Below, in pieces: positions 35,276 to 44,081 of a stretch of DNA of 64,000 nt. The stretch lies in NCBI GenBank assembly GCA_040508545.1, contig JBEVMR010000046.1, positions 1 to 64,000 of the forward strand. Direction: 5' to 3'. How positions within the stretch are numbered: the stretch's first letter is position 1; every line of letters begins with the position of its first letter. Source of the stretch: VRUE01 sp040508545. GTDB taxonomy: Bacteria > Actinomycetota > Thermoleophilia > Solirubrobacterales > 70-9. The notes under the pieces were generated by a model. It did not search any database. It worked only from the letters and a program-made list of their open reading frames with translations, and was not told where the DNA came from. The position numbers and the translations under genes were made by a program.

Positions 35276-36969
35276 CCGGCCAGTCGGGCCGCGCCGCCGG
35301 CTGCCGCGGCCGGATCGATTCCGGCCTCCTCGGCGGCCGCGGGCCAGGCCTCGGCCTCGCGCTTGATCTGTTTTCGCGACCAGCCCAGCTCCTTGCCCAG
35401 CAGCTCGGCGACCGTGCGGACCGCGCCGGCGTCACGCAGCTGCGGCGCCGCCAGCAAGCCCAGCCTGGTGCGGCGGAGCAGGACGTCGGCGACGCAGCGG
35501 GCCTGCTCCCGGCGGGCCGCGATCACGACCTCGGCCAGCAGGTCGGGGCGGCCAGGGACGATCGGCGCCGCCAGCTTCGGATTCTCGCGAGCGAGCTGGA
35601 GGACGACGCGCGACGCGTACCCGTAGCGGAAGGCGAGCTGGGCGACCGCCTCCTCCCCGACGCCCTCGGGCGCGTCCAGCTCCTCGGGCTGCGCCTCCCT
35701 TCCCAGCGGCAGCTCGGCCGTGTGGCACGGCGCCTCGCGACCCTCGCGCTCGACCAGGCGGTCGACCGTCTGCTTCGCCATCCGCCGCCAGGTGGTGAGC
35801 TTGCCGCCGGTGATCGTCAGCAAGCCCGAGGAGGTCTCGTACAGCTCCGCTTTGCGCGAGATGTCGACCGACTTCTTCGGATCGCCGGTCGAGAGCAGAG
35901 GCCGGACGCCGGCGTAGGCGCCGACCAAATCCGAGTCGCTCACCGAGGTGCCGAAGAAGGCGTTAACGGCATCGAGCAGGTACTCGACGTCGTCCCCAGC
36001 GGGCCGCGGGTGGTCGATGTCGCCGTCGTAGTCGTTGTCGGTGGTGCCGATCAGGGTCCTGCCGTACCAGGGCAGGGCGAAGATGTGGCGGCCCTCGCCG
36101 GCGGGGACGATGCAGGCCGCGCTTCCGGTCGAGAGGTCGTCGCGGTCGAGCAGGACGTGAGTCCCGCGGCTGGGCGAGATCCGCGGCACGTCCTCCTCGT
36201 CGGCCACCTCGGCGCCGATCCGGTCGGCCCAGACGCCGGTCGCATTCACGACGCTCTCGGCCTCGACCTCGAAGCGCTCGCCCGAATCGGCCTCGACCGC
36301 AGCGACGCCGACGGCGCGGCCGTTGCGGCTGAGCACCTCGGTCACCTCCGTCCCGTTCAGCATCACCGCCCCGAACCGCTCGGCCTCGCCGAGGATCGTC
36401 AGCACCAGCCGCACGTCGTCGGTCTGGCAGTCGTAGAAGAGGTAGGCGTCGTTGGGGTCGCGCGGCTCGAGCGAGGGCACCAGCTCCAGCAGCTCGTCGC
36501 GGTCGATCGTGCGGTGGCGGTCCGGCGACCAGTAGAACTCTTCGTCCTCCTGCTTGGAGGAACGCATCTCGCGGCGGCTGCGACCGACCCGGGTCGTCGC
36601 CATCACGTCGTACATGTTGAGGCCCATGCCGAGTTTGCGGTCGCGGCGCTCCTCGGCGAAGGAGGGGACCAGGAACGGCGTCGGGTAGACCAGGTGCGGC
36701 GCCAGCTGCACCATCAGCTGACGCTCGAGCAGCGCCTCCCGGACGAGGCCGAGGTCGAAGTTCTGCAGGTAGCGGAGGCCGCCGTGGACCATCTTCGAGG
36801 AGCGGCTGGAGGTGCCGACGGCGTAGTCGCCCCGCTCCAACAGCGCCACCGAGTAGCCGCGCGAGGCGGCGTCGAAGGCGACGCCGGCGCCGGTGATGCC
36901 GCCGCCGATCACGACGACCTCGAAGCGCTGGCCGGCGATCTCCTCCAGGGCTGCGGCGCGGGTCAGCAT
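35272..36969 (-). CDS. glpD: Glycerol-3-phosphate dehydrogenase (FAD, GlpD type)
   Basis: 565 aa respiratory flavoprotein oxidising glycerol-3-phosphate to DHAP. FAD loop VVVIGGGITGAGVAFDAASR, SSKMVHGGLRYLQ, ALPWYGRTLIGTTDNDYDG, GVRPLLS and SGLLTITGGKLTTWRRMA are GlpD signatures; the DAO C-terminal helical domain is complete. No glycerol kinase or facilitator lies beside it. It overlaps the Rho-like gene by 4 bp. Confidence 0.93.
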   Translation of the reverse strand: MLTRAAALEEIAGQRFEVVVIGGGITGAGVAFDAASRGYSVALLERGDYAVGTSSRSSKMVHGGLRYLQNFDLGLVREALLERQLMVQLAPHLVYPTPFLVPSFAEERRDRKLGMGLNMYDVMATTRVGRSRREMRSSKQEDEEFYWSPDRHRTIDRDELLELVPSLEPRDPNDAYLFYDCQTDDVRLVLTILGEAERFGAVMLNGTEVTEVLSRNGRAVGVAAVEADSGERFEVEAESVVNATGVWADRIGAEVADEEDVPRISPSRGTHVLLDRDDLSTGSAACIVPAGEGRHIFALPWYGRTLIGTTDNDYDGDIDHPRPAGDDVEYLLDAVNAFFGTSVSDSDLVGAYAGVRPLLSTGDPKKSVDISRKAELYETSSGLLTITGGKLTTWRRMAKQTVDRLVEREGREAPCHTAELPLGREAQPEELDAPEGVGEEAVAQLAFRYGYASRVVLQLARENPKLAAPIVPGRPDLLAEVVIAARREQARCVADVLLRRTRLGLLAAPQLRDAGAVRTVAELLGKELGWSRKQIKREAEAWPAAAEEAGIDPAAAAGGAARLAG

Positions 36970-36982
36970 TCAGTGCCCCTCA

Positions 36983-37492
36983 TCAGTCCAGGTAGGTGGT
37001 GGTTTGCTCGACCGGCGGACGCTCGGGCGGCTCTTTCTCCTGCCGCCTGCGCCCCAGGTGGAGGAGGCCGACGAAGCGCTCGTCGTCGGGGAGGCCGACG
37101 GCGGCGCGGCCCTCGCGCGAGCGCAGCAGGCCCGGCGTGCGCCAGTAGCCGGCGAGGCCACGGGCATGGGCGGCGAGCAGGACGATGTAGGAGGCGACGG
37201 CGGTGGCGTGCAGGTCCTCCTCGGTCTGGACCGGGTCGGCGGCGAGCGCGCAGGAGACGACGATCAGGGTCGGAGCGCGGTCGAGCTTGGCCGCCCCCTC
37301 CTCCCCGGCGGCTGCCTTGAGCCGCTCGAGCGCCCGCGGCCCGAGGACCCGGAAGCGCCAGGGAGCGGTCAGGTGATGGTTGGGGGCCCAGCGCGCCAGC
37401 TCGAGCAGCTCCTCGATCTGCTCGCGGGAGAGCGCCTCCGGCCCGAAGGCCTTGTGGGTGCGGCGAGTGCGGATCGCGGTCTCGACGTCCAT
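36983..37492 (-). CDS. Nitroreductase-family protein
   Basis: 169 aa FMN-dependent fold: IRTRRTHKAFGPEALS, LLELARWAPNHHLTAPWRF, and AHARGLAGYWRTPG are nitroreductase signatures. It is shorter than BluB and lacks clear BluB features, so a DMB-synthase role is not supported despite lying 30 bp downstream of the cobalamin-import operon. The substrate is unknown. Confidence 0.82.
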   Translation of the reverse strand: MDVETAIRTRRTHKAFGPEALSREQIEELLELARWAPNHHLTAPWRFRVLGPRALERLKAAAGEEGAAKLDRAPTLIVVSCALAADPVQTEEDLHATAVASYIVLLAAHARGLAGYWRTPGLLRSREGRAAVGLPDDERFVGLLHLGRRRQEKEPPERPPVEQTTTYLD

Positions 37493-37522
37493 GCGGTTGC
37501 GAGCGTAGTGGACAGCTGGCGG

Positions 37523-39397
37523 CTACCAGCTGAAGCGACGGCCGAGGAAGAGGACGCCACCGAGGGCGAGACCGCTGCTGGCGAGGCCGATGCCGAGCGG
37601 CGCCCATGGCTTGGGGCCGGGGTTCTCGGTGGCTTCGAAGGGTGGCGCCGAGGCTTGGCTCGGAGCCGTTTCGGCTTCGTCGCCCTCGGGTGCGGTGCCG
37701 GGCGGGAGGGCGGGAACAACGCCCGTTCCCGGGACCGTGGCCGGCGGGACGCCACCGGTCGCCGGCGGGACGCCGCCCTGGCCGAACGATTCGGGCAGGA
37801 CCGGAGAGGTGCCGGCTCCCGCGGCCGGCGGAATGGCCGGCACCGCCGCGCCGGAACCGATGCTGGGCGCAGTGCTCGAGTCCGATGGGGTCGGCTCCGG
37901 GGCGCGCGCGACCGGGGGTATCGGGAAGGGGTCGCCGGCAACGGCTGCCAACGCCTGACTGGTCACCCAAACGGGGGTTTGATCGCTCGAAGGCGAATAG
38001 CGGTAGGCGCCGTCGGCGTTCTGGCGGGCGGCGAGATAGTCGAGGGCGTTGTTGCCGCCGTCCCGCACCGAGGCGGGGTCCTCGCCGACGGCGAGCATCC
38101 CCTGCACCGCCCATGCCGTCGACTGCGAGTTGACCGAGCCGTTTCCGCCGAGGGGGAAGCCGCCGTTGGGCCGCTGGGCCTTGCGCAGATAGTCGAGCCC
38201 GTCTTGGGCGGCGGTCGTCTCGGGCATCGCCTGCATCACCGCGGCGGTGCTGTCGGCGTTGCTCGGCAGTCCCGGCTCGTCCCCCCAGCCTCCGTCGCCG
38301 TTCTGGACCCTGGCGAGCCAGGTCGTCGACTGCGCGACGCCACCGCCGCCGACGCGGAGTGCCATCACGGCAAAGGCGGTCGAGTTGGGCCAACCTTCGA
38401 AGGAGCCATTGTTGCGACGGTGCGTTGCCAGCTCGGCGACGAGGTCGTGGCCGGCGAAATCGCGTGGGTCGACCCCGGCCCCGTGCAGAGCGAGAATGGT
38501 GCGGGCGAGGTCGCCGGGGCTGTCCAGCTCGTCGACCTGAGCGCGCAGATAGCCGACCGGGTTGTGGCCGGCGCTCGAGACGTCGAGCGGGTTGTGACGG
38601 GCCGCCTCCAGGCCCAGCATCGCCCAGGCCGTCATGTCGGGGGCCGATTCGTCGTCTGGCGAGGACCCCCAGCCACCGTCTGCGTTTTGCGCCGAGATGA
38701 GCCAGCTGGCGGCCCGGCTCGCTTCCGAGGCCTGGGCGCTGGCCGGAAGCACGCTGACGAGGAGAAGGGCGAAGAGCAGCGCCGAGGCGACGGCCGGAGT
38801 GCGCCACTCGAAGCGCTGGCGGAAGCGGGTCAGCATCCTCACCATCGCCGGCCCGGCGACGAAGGCGAGGGTGGCGTTGCCGATGGCGTGGGCGGCGTCG
38901 AAGGGAATCGCGCGGGACTCCAGCGCGAGGAAGCGCTGCAGCGAGAGGTCCCCTCCGTAAGTCGCCATCAAAGAGAAGTTCAGCAGAGCGCCGTAAGCGA
39001 TGCCAGCCAGGCCGCAGACCGCGGCCAGGGTGAAGCGGCCGGCACGGGGGCGGACCACCGCCAGCCCGGCGCCGAGGATCCCGCAGAGGCCCCAACCGGC
39101 CATCTGCCAGGGCGTCCAGGGGCCTTGGCCGAACCAGAAGTTGGAAACGAGTGCCGTCAGGGCGCCGACCGCGAACCCCGGCGCCGGGCCGAGCGCGTAG
39201 CCGGCGAGGATCACGATGTCGGTGGTTGGCTTGACGTTGGGGAAGGCGGCAAAGGCGATCCGGCCGGCGATCGCCAACGCCGCCAGCGCAGCGACTAGGG
39301 CGACCACCTGCGAGGTCGGGCGCGAGCGCTCGTACCAGGCGAAGCCCCCGAGCAGGACGGTGCCGAGGATGAGGAAGCTGGCGAGCTCCCAGCTCAC
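37523..39397 (-). CDS. ECF transporter S component fused to an extracellular alpha/alpha-toroid (transcobalamin-alpha-like) domain
   Basis: 624 aa. Residues 1-195 are a multi-span ECF substrate-binding domain (AGRIAFAAFPNVKPTTDIVI, FGQGPWTPWQMAGWG). A further helix (201-222) leads to an outside toroid (about 227-475) built of Gly/Trp repeats: SAQNADGGWG, HRRNNGSFEGW, RVQNGDGGWG, KAQRPNGGFPLGG, ARQNADGAYRY. A Pro/Gly-rich linker and a C-terminal helix (about 603-621) follow. There is no DxDD motif, so it is not a terpene cyclase. Toroids of this kind form the alpha domain of B12-binding intrinsic factor. The gene closes a cobalamin-riboswitch operon and overlaps the ATPase gene by 4 bp. Confidence 0.82.
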   Translation of the reverse strand: MSWELASFLILGTVLLGGFAWYERSRPTSQVVALVAALAALAIAGRIAFAAFPNVKPTTDIVILAGYALGPAPGFAVGALTALVSNFWFGQGPWTPWQMAGWGLCGILGAGLAVVRPRAGRFTLAAVCGLAGIAYGALLNFSLMATYGGDLSLQRFLALESRAIPFDAAHAIGNATLAFVAGPAMVRMLTRFRQRFEWRTPAVASALLFALLLVSVLPASAQASEASRAASWLISAQNADGGWGSSPDDESAPDMTAWAMLGLEAARHNPLDVSSAGHNPVGYLRAQVDELDSPGDLARTILALHGAGVDPRDFAGHDLVAELATHRRNNGSFEGWPNSTAFAVMALRVGGGGVAQSTTWLARVQNGDGGWGDEPGLPSNADSTAAVMQAMPETTAAQDGLDYLRKAQRPNGGFPLGGNGSVNSQSTAWAVQGMLAVGEDPASVRDGGNNALDYLAARQNADGAYRYSPSSDQTPVWVTSQALAAVAGDPFPIPPVARAPEPTPSDSSTAPSIGSGAAVPAIPPAAGAGTSPVLPESFGQGGVPPATGGVPPATVPGTGVVPALPPGTAPEGDEAETAPSQASAPPFEATENPGPKPWAPLGIGLASSGLALGGVLFLGRRFSW

Positions 39398-41154
39398 GGC
39401 CGTTCCTCCGGGCCGAGCGCAGCGACCCCCTGCTCGGGGGTGATCACGCCGGGGAGATCGAGGATGCGGGCGACCTCGGTGGCGAAATACCAGCCGCCGG
39501 AGAGGATCTCGGTCGCCTCGCCGTCGGCGATGACGACGCCGTCGCCGAGCAGCACCACGCGCTGGGCGAAGGATGCGGCGAACTCGACGTCGTGGGTGGC
39601 GACGACGACTCCGGCGCCGCGCCTTGCAAGTCCTTCGATCAGCTCTTGAAGATCGTGCTTGCGTGCTCGGTCCATGCCGCGGGTCGGCTCGTCCAGCGCC
39701 ACCAGCCCCGGGAGCTCGTCGCCCTCCATCCGACCCGCGAGCGCTATCGCCAGCGCGAGGCGTTGCCGCTCGCCCCCGGAGAGGTCGCGTGGGTCCGCAT
39801 CTACAGCGTGCTCCAGCCCGACGGTCCGAAGCGCTGCCAGGCCCCCATCGCCAGGCAGCTCCTCTCCGACACGCTCGCGGACGAGGTAGTCGCTGGGGTT
39901 CTGGGTCAACAGGGCCATTCCGTCAGGTGCTTTCGCCTTGCCCTTCGCCAGCTCGGCGAGTCCCGCCAGCGTCCGCAACAACGTGCTCTTCCCAGCCCCG
40001 TTGCGCCCCATCAGCGCAATCCGCTCTCCCCGCTGGACCTTCACGTCAATGCCCTTCAGCACATCATGGCCCTCATCCCCTCGACTCAGCTCAACCCACA
40101 GATCCCGTACTTCGGCGGCGATGACCTGGGGAGAGGGTCGGGGGTCCCGGGCGGGCGCGGCGTCCTGTTCTTCGCACTGACCGCTCGGCGAGAGACGACC
40201 GCTTAAAGGCGAAGAACCCAGCGAGCGCCCGGGACCCCCGACCCTCTCCCTCCCACTGCTCTCCCGATCACGAAGGATTGCTCGCGCGTCGCGGACGCCG
40301 ACGGGGAGGGGTTCAATCTTCGCCAGCGAGAACAGGCGCGCGGCCGGGGTCTCGAGGGCGGCGTCGGCCTGCTGTGCCCAGGAGAGGAAATCTCTTGGAG
40401 AGCCGTCGAAGGAGACCGCGCCGGACTCCATGGCAATCACTCGATCGGCGGCTGCGAGGCAGCGCTCCAAGCGGTGCTCGGCGAGGAGGATCGTCACTCC
40501 CCACTCCTCGTTCAGTCGGCGCAAGAGCCAGATCAGCTCATCGCCCGCGACGGGATCGAGCTGGGAGGTTGGCTCATCCAGCAACACCAGCTGAGGGCGG
40601 GTGGCCAGGGCGGCCGCGAGGGCGACGCGCTGTAACTCACCCCCCGAGAGCGTGTCGACGGTGCGACCGAGGAGGTGCGGGATCGCGAGCGCCAGGGCCA
40701 CCTCCTCGATCGCGCGGGCGCGAGACGCTGCCGGGTCGCCTCGCATCTCGAGCGGCAGCTCGATCTCGGCGGCGACGGTGGTCGAGACGATCTGGGTCTC
40801 GGGGTCCTGGGCTACGTAGCCGACCGCGGATGCCAGCTGCCCCGGGCCGGTGGCGATCGCGTCCATGCCGGCGACCCGGATGCTGCCCTCGATCTCGCCA
40901 CCGTGGAAGTGCGGCACCAGCCCGCAGGCGGCGCGCAGCAGCGTCGTCTTACCGCAAGCGGAGCGCCCCGCAAGCAGGGTGAACTCCCCCGGCGCCAACG
41001 CCAGTGACACGTCGCGCAGGGCGAGCGCTGCATTTGCCCCCATATGCGTGGTCGATGCAGCGCTCGTGGTGTGATCCATGCCCGGATAGGCGTAGGTGAG
41101 GCCCTCTACCTCCAAAGCCGGTGTGGCGCGGGGCGGGGAGGCGAGCTCAGGCAT
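39394..41154 (-). CDS. Fused two-domain ECF transporter ATPase
   Basis: 586 aa with two ABC domains in one chain. First: Walker A AGRSACGKTTLLRA, Q-loop VGYVAQDPETQIVS, signature TLSGGELQRVAL, Walker B LVLLDEPTSQLD. Second: Walker A GRNGAGKSTLLR, signature DLSGGERQRLALA, Walker B LVALDEPTRGMD. The Q-loop DPETQ is typical of ECF ATPases. The linker between domains (residues ~302-342) is encoded by a palindromic repeat at 40129-40250. ATG overlaps the T-component gene by 8 bp and the stop overlaps the S-component gene by 4 bp. Confidence 0.92.
   Translation of the reverse strand: MPELASPPRATPALEVEGLTYAYPGMDHTTSAASTTHMGANAALALRDVSLALAPGEFTLLAGRSACGKTTLLRAACGLVPHFHGGEIEGSIRVAGMDAIATGPGQLASAVGYVAQDPETQIVSTTVAAEIELPLEMRGDPAASRARAIEEVALALAIPHLLGRTVDTLSGGELQRVALAAALATRPQLVLLDEPTSQLDPVAGDELIWLLRRLNEEWGVTILLAEHRLERCLAAADRVIAMESGAVSFDGSPRDFLSWAQQADAALETPAARLFSLAKIEPLPVGVRDARAILRDRESSGRERVGGPGRSLGSSPLSGRLSPSGQCEEQDAAPARDPRPSPQVIAAEVRDLWVELSRGDEGHDVLKGIDVKVQRGERIALMGRNGAGKSTLLRTLAGLAELAKGKAKAPDGMALLTQNPSDYLVRERVGEELPGDGGLAALRTVGLEHAVDADPRDLSGGERQRLALAIALAGRMEGDELPGLVALDEPTRGMDRARKHDLQELIEGLARRGAGVVVATHDVEFAASFAQRVVLLGDGVVIADGEATEILSGGWYFATEVARILDLPGVITPEQGVAALGPEERP
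40129..40250. repeat. Structured palindromic repeat, copy 2 (in frame inside the ECF ATPase gene)
   Basis: Outer arms 40129-40153 and 40226-40250 are perfect 25-bp reverse complements; inner arms TTCTTCGC (40168-40175) and GCGAAGAA (40209-40216) also pair. Flanks GCGGCGTCCT and CCCAGCGAGC match copy 1. It adds about 41 codons without breaking the frame, encoding the Gly/Ser/Arg-rich linker of the ATPase. Confidence 0.85.
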
Positions 41155-42022
41155 CGCGTCTCCTTGGAGCGAGGCCGGAGAGGACGATGAGCGCTGCGAG
41201 CAGGAGCGTCGCCGGGTCGGTCCCAACCTCGATCGTGGGATAGGCGCTGAAGCCGTCAGCGCCGAGCGGCTTCCCTGCGACCGCCGCCACCAGCACGAGG
41301 CCGCCGACGAGGTAGAAGCGGCGATCGAACCGGGAACGCCCTCTGGCGCGTGCCCGCGCAGTGTTTGGCGCCGCCAGGGAGTAGCCGCGGAGCTCGAGGG
41401 TCGCCGCTACATCTACTGCCCGGTCCAAGGACCCGGCCATCAGCCGCCGGATTAGCGCGGCACGGCCCAGCGGGGCCGCCGCTGGACCACGCAGGCGGCT
41501 GGCGTCGCGCAGGCGCGAGGCGTCGGCTGCAGCGACCGGGACCAGGCGCGAGATCAGCGCCGCGGTCAGCGCCGAGCGAGCGGCGAGCGGTCGCAGGGCC
41601 CGCAGCACCCGATCGGGGTCGATGCAAGCCGAGTAGACGGCGAAGGCGATCATCACGACGACCGCCCGCAAGCCGAAGATGGCGCCGTCGGCGATCGCCT
41701 CCGCGGTGACGTTGACCTGGCCGAACAGCGGCCACTCGCCGAGCCGCAGCAGGACCGTGGCCCCGCGGTCGACGACCAGCGCGTTGACGACGACGATCGG
41801 CAAGGCGATCACCAGACCCAACTTGATCGCGGCGCGAACCGCGCTTCCGGCGCCAGCAAGAACGCCCCCGAGGCCGGCCGCGAATCCCACCGCAGCAAGC
41901 ACCAGCGGACTCGAGTAGAGGAAGGCGACGACGACCAGCGCCCCGAGGTAGGCGACAGCCGCGCCCGGCGAAGCCGACTGCAGCGGGCCCGATCGCGGCG
42001 TGTAGGCAAAGGGGGATCTCAT
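41147..42022 (-). CDS. ECF transporter transmembrane T component (CbiQ/EcfT family)
   Basis: 291 aa with N-terminal and C-terminal hydrophobic spans (AYLGALVVVAFLYSSPLVLA, LGLVIALPIVVVNALV, RRFYLVGGLVLVAAVAG). The coupling helices carry the family Arg-containing motifs in RLRDASRLRGPA and ATLELRGYSLA. T proteins link the S component to the ATPases. It starts in an ATGA overlap with the DUF4430 lipoprotein gene, so capture proteins and transporter are made together. Confidence 0.85.
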   Translation of the reverse strand: MRSPFAYTPRSGPLQSASPGAAVAYLGALVVVAFLYSSPLVLAAVGFAAGLGGVLAGAGSAVRAAIKLGLVIALPIVVVNALVVDRGATVLLRLGEWPLFGQVNVTAEAIADGAIFGLRAVVVMIAFAVYSACIDPDRVLRALRPLAARSALTAALISRLVPVAAADASRLRDASRLRGPAAAPLGRAALIRRLMAGSLDRAVDVAATLELRGYSLAAPNTARARARGRSRFDRRFYLVGGLVLVAAVAGKPLGADGFSAYPTIEVGTDPATLLLAALIVLSGLAPRRRDA

Positions 42023-42939
42023 CGCACCGGCAGCGGCGTCTCCTCGCCGTCCTCGGTTGCCACCGCGTAATGGTCGCGCAGCTGCGCGGCGCCAAGCAAC
42101 TGCGCCGCCGCGAGCGCGCCGGCCGGCGTCGCGCCGCTGACGATCCAGACCGGCGGCGCTTCGTAGCGGCGGGTGGCGGCGACGAGCCCGGCGTCCGGCC
42201 CGAAGCCCCGGGCCGGTTCGCCGCTTTCGTCGAGGCCGCGCAGGCGGTAGCCCGCCGCGGTCGCGGCGACGTCGGCGAAGACCCCACTCGTCTGCGGACC
42301 CTGCTCCAGCTGTCTCGCGGCGGGATCGTCGCGAAGCTGCGCCCAGGGCCCGACTAGAACTCGGATCGCATCGTCGGGGGAACCCTGAACCGGCGCGATC
42401 CCGGCGTCGCCCAAGCGACGGCGCACGGTCGCGCACGCCACCGGCGCGCCGCGGCACTCGAGCGTGACGGAATGGGGCTTGCCTTCATAGCCCCCGGTCA
42501 GCGGCTGCGGCCAGGCACCGACGACTGCCGGCACGCGCGATGCGGCGGACCAGGCCCGATAGTCCCACCAGATCGCCTCGCCGCCATCCAGGGCGAAGTC
42601 CGCGGCACCGACCGGCGACTCGACCCCGTTGACATAGAAGAACCAGTCGTAGCGGCGCCCTTCCTCCTCCGCTTCGGCAAGCCCCTCGATCGAGCTGACG
42701 AAGCCGCCGCCGTACCGGGTCTCGATCTCGGCCCCGCGGTCGAGCACCCGCATCACCGTGTCCGATTCGGACGCGTCGTCGGTCACCGCCGGCAGAACCG
42801 GCTCGGCGCCGTAGTCGCGGGTCACGGTGAGGGAGACCTCGCCGACCTCGCCGCCGGGACCGACACCGCAGCCGGCGGTCGCGACGGCCGCTCCGAGGAG
42901 CAGCGCGATCGCGATCGCCACACTGCGGCGTTGCGTCAC
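42019..42939 (-). CDS. DUF4430-type lipoprotein (transcobalamin beta-domain-like)
   Basis: 306 aa. Signal peptide with lipobox VATAGC (Cys24). Residues ~35-130 match DUF4430: EVSLTVTRDYGAEPVL, GFVSSIEGLAEAEEEG, RYDWFFYVNGVESPVGAADF, GGEAIWWDYRAW. This domain type is the beta domain of transcobalamin/intrinsic factor, which clamps B12 against the toroid. The C-terminal ~160 residues are an unrecognised domain. GTG at 42939 is 4 bases after the upstream stop. Lipid anchoring would hold it beside the transporter. Confidence 0.78.
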   Translation of the reverse strand: MTQRRSVAIAIALLLGAAVATAGCGVGPGGEVGEVSLTVTRDYGAEPVLPAVTDDASESDTVMRVLDRGAEIETRYGGGFVSSIEGLAEAEEEGRRYDWFFYVNGVESPVGAADFALDGGEAIWWDYRAWSAASRVPAVVGAWPQPLTGGYEGKPHSVTLECRGAPVACATVRRRLGDAGIAPVQGSPDDAIRVLVGPWAQLRDDPAARQLEQGPQTSGVFADVAATAAGYRLRGLDESGEPARGFGPDAGLVAATRRYEAPPVWIVSGATPAGALAAAQLLGAAQLRDHYAVATEDGEETPLPVR

Positions 42940-42943
42940 CCGA

Positions 42944-43687
42944 TCAGCCCTTCGGGCATTTCCCGCCGACGCAAACAGCCACCTGGTTCGAGGGGATGTC
43001 CTTGCCGTGACGCGCAATCAGCGCCCGCGGCTTGGTCAGCGTCACCGTGGTCCGCCCGTCGGCGCCGGTCGGGGCGCTGGCGCCGGTCACCGTCACTCCC
43101 GCGGCTGGCTTCTTCTTGCCTTTGTCGTCGTAGGAGTAGACGCGCACGCCGAACGACTCCCCCGCCATCGCCTTGGCCGGCGCGCTCAGCGCCAGCTCGG
43201 CCGGGTAGGGGAACGCCGCCAGCGCCCAGAGCACTTCGTCGCCGGCTTTCACCTTGACCACCTCGCCGCCGAGTTCTGGGTTCTCGTGGTTGACCTTGAG
43301 GTACCAGGACAGCGTTTTGGTCGCCTTGCTACCGCCGATGTTGCAGAGCCCGAGGCCGAAGGAGAAGGCGTCGGTGATCTGCAGCGGCTTCAGCGTCGCG
43401 GTGAACTTCGACGCCTGGATCAGCATCCCGAGCGCCGTCGGGCCGTCGACGGTGACCGTTTTGCCGCTGCCACCGGTGCCGGCACCGAAGCAGGTCGCCT
43501 GCGGGCTGGTCTTGATCGAAGCCGTGGCGGCACCGAACGAGTCGTCGGCAAGCACCTTGCCGCCGCTGCCGATCACCCGCAGGTCGGCGACGGGGCCCTT
43601 CGCCACCGCGACAGCAGCGGTCGAGAGCACCAGAACGAAAGCCAGCGCGCACGCAGCGACCAGCCGGAACGAAAAGAGTCTTGGCAT
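42944..43687 (-). CDS. Exported DUF4430-like protein with Ig-like tail
   Basis: 247 aa, first gene after the cobalamin riboswitch. Signal peptide ends near AVAVAKG. The middle part (about 50-155) fits DUF4430: KTVTVDGPTALGMLIQASKF, TKTLSWYLKVNHENPELGG, VVKVKAGDEVLWALA; two cysteines flank it. Residues ~160-247 resemble a beta-sandwich with an AAGVTVTGASAPTGADGRTT loop. It may be a second B12-binding module in the operon. Domain call is from motif pattern, so moderate confidence. Confidence 0.68.
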   Translation of the reverse strand: MPRLFSFRLVAACALAFVLVLSTAAVAVAKGPVADLRVIGSGGKVLADDSFGAATASIKTSPQATCFGAGTGGSGKTVTVDGPTALGMLIQASKFTATLKPLQITDAFSFGLGLCNIGGSKATKTLSWYLKVNHENPELGGEVVKVKAGDEVLWALAAFPYPAELALSAPAKAMAGESFGVRVYSYDDKGKKKPAAGVTVTGASAPTGADGRTTVTLTKPRALIARHGKDIPSNQVAVCVGGKCPKG

Positions 43688-43724
43688 TTAAGCCACCCTT
43701 TCCTCGAGGGTTGTCATGGCTGGC

Positions 43725-43897
43725 CGGGGACAGGTCTCCTGGCTTCCGGGAATCGGTCGGCCGCACCTTCCCGGGGGCTCTGTGTCGCCCCCAGTGGCTG
43801 ACGCAAACGCGCCTGCAGCTTCCTTCGCCCCGGTCACAGTGGCGGGACCGCGCCGGCTTCACACCGGACTTCCCTTGACCACCGACCGTATTTACGC
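43725..43897 (-). promoter_or_regulatory. Cobalamin (B12) riboswitch
   Basis: On the minus strand the aptamer core is plain: AAGGGAAGTCCGGTGTGAAG, then CCGGCGCGGTCCCGCCACTG, and the 3' B12 box GCCAGGAGACCTG. Downstream the mRNA can fold AGCC..ACCCT with AGGGT..GGCT so that the GAGGAAAGGGTGG ribosome-binding region of the first gene is sequestered, implying translational control (OFF with B12). The remaining bases to 44081 hold no gene I can support. Confidence 0.95.
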
Positions 43898-44081
43898 GAG
43901 CGAGTCTATCCGGCGACTCCGATCCGGCCGGGTGGCCCGAAACTGGCCGGCGAAAGATCGCGCTCGTCTTTGGTCGCGAGATTCGATGTGAAGTAGGCGA
44001 TCGGCATTCCTAAACTACCGCGCCAATTCCTTAACGCCCTACCTGTTTGGGCCTATTTATCGAGGGGAGCACGTTCGTCAG

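Noticed and set aside
36983..37492. BluB (DMB synthase) for the nitroreductase beside the B12 operon
   Set aside because: Too short and without recognisable BluB features; only the family level is supported.
37523..39397. Squalene-hopene or terpene cyclase reading of the toroid protein
   Set aside because: No DxDD catalytic motif, fused to an ECF S domain and under a B12 riboswitch, so a binding role fits better.
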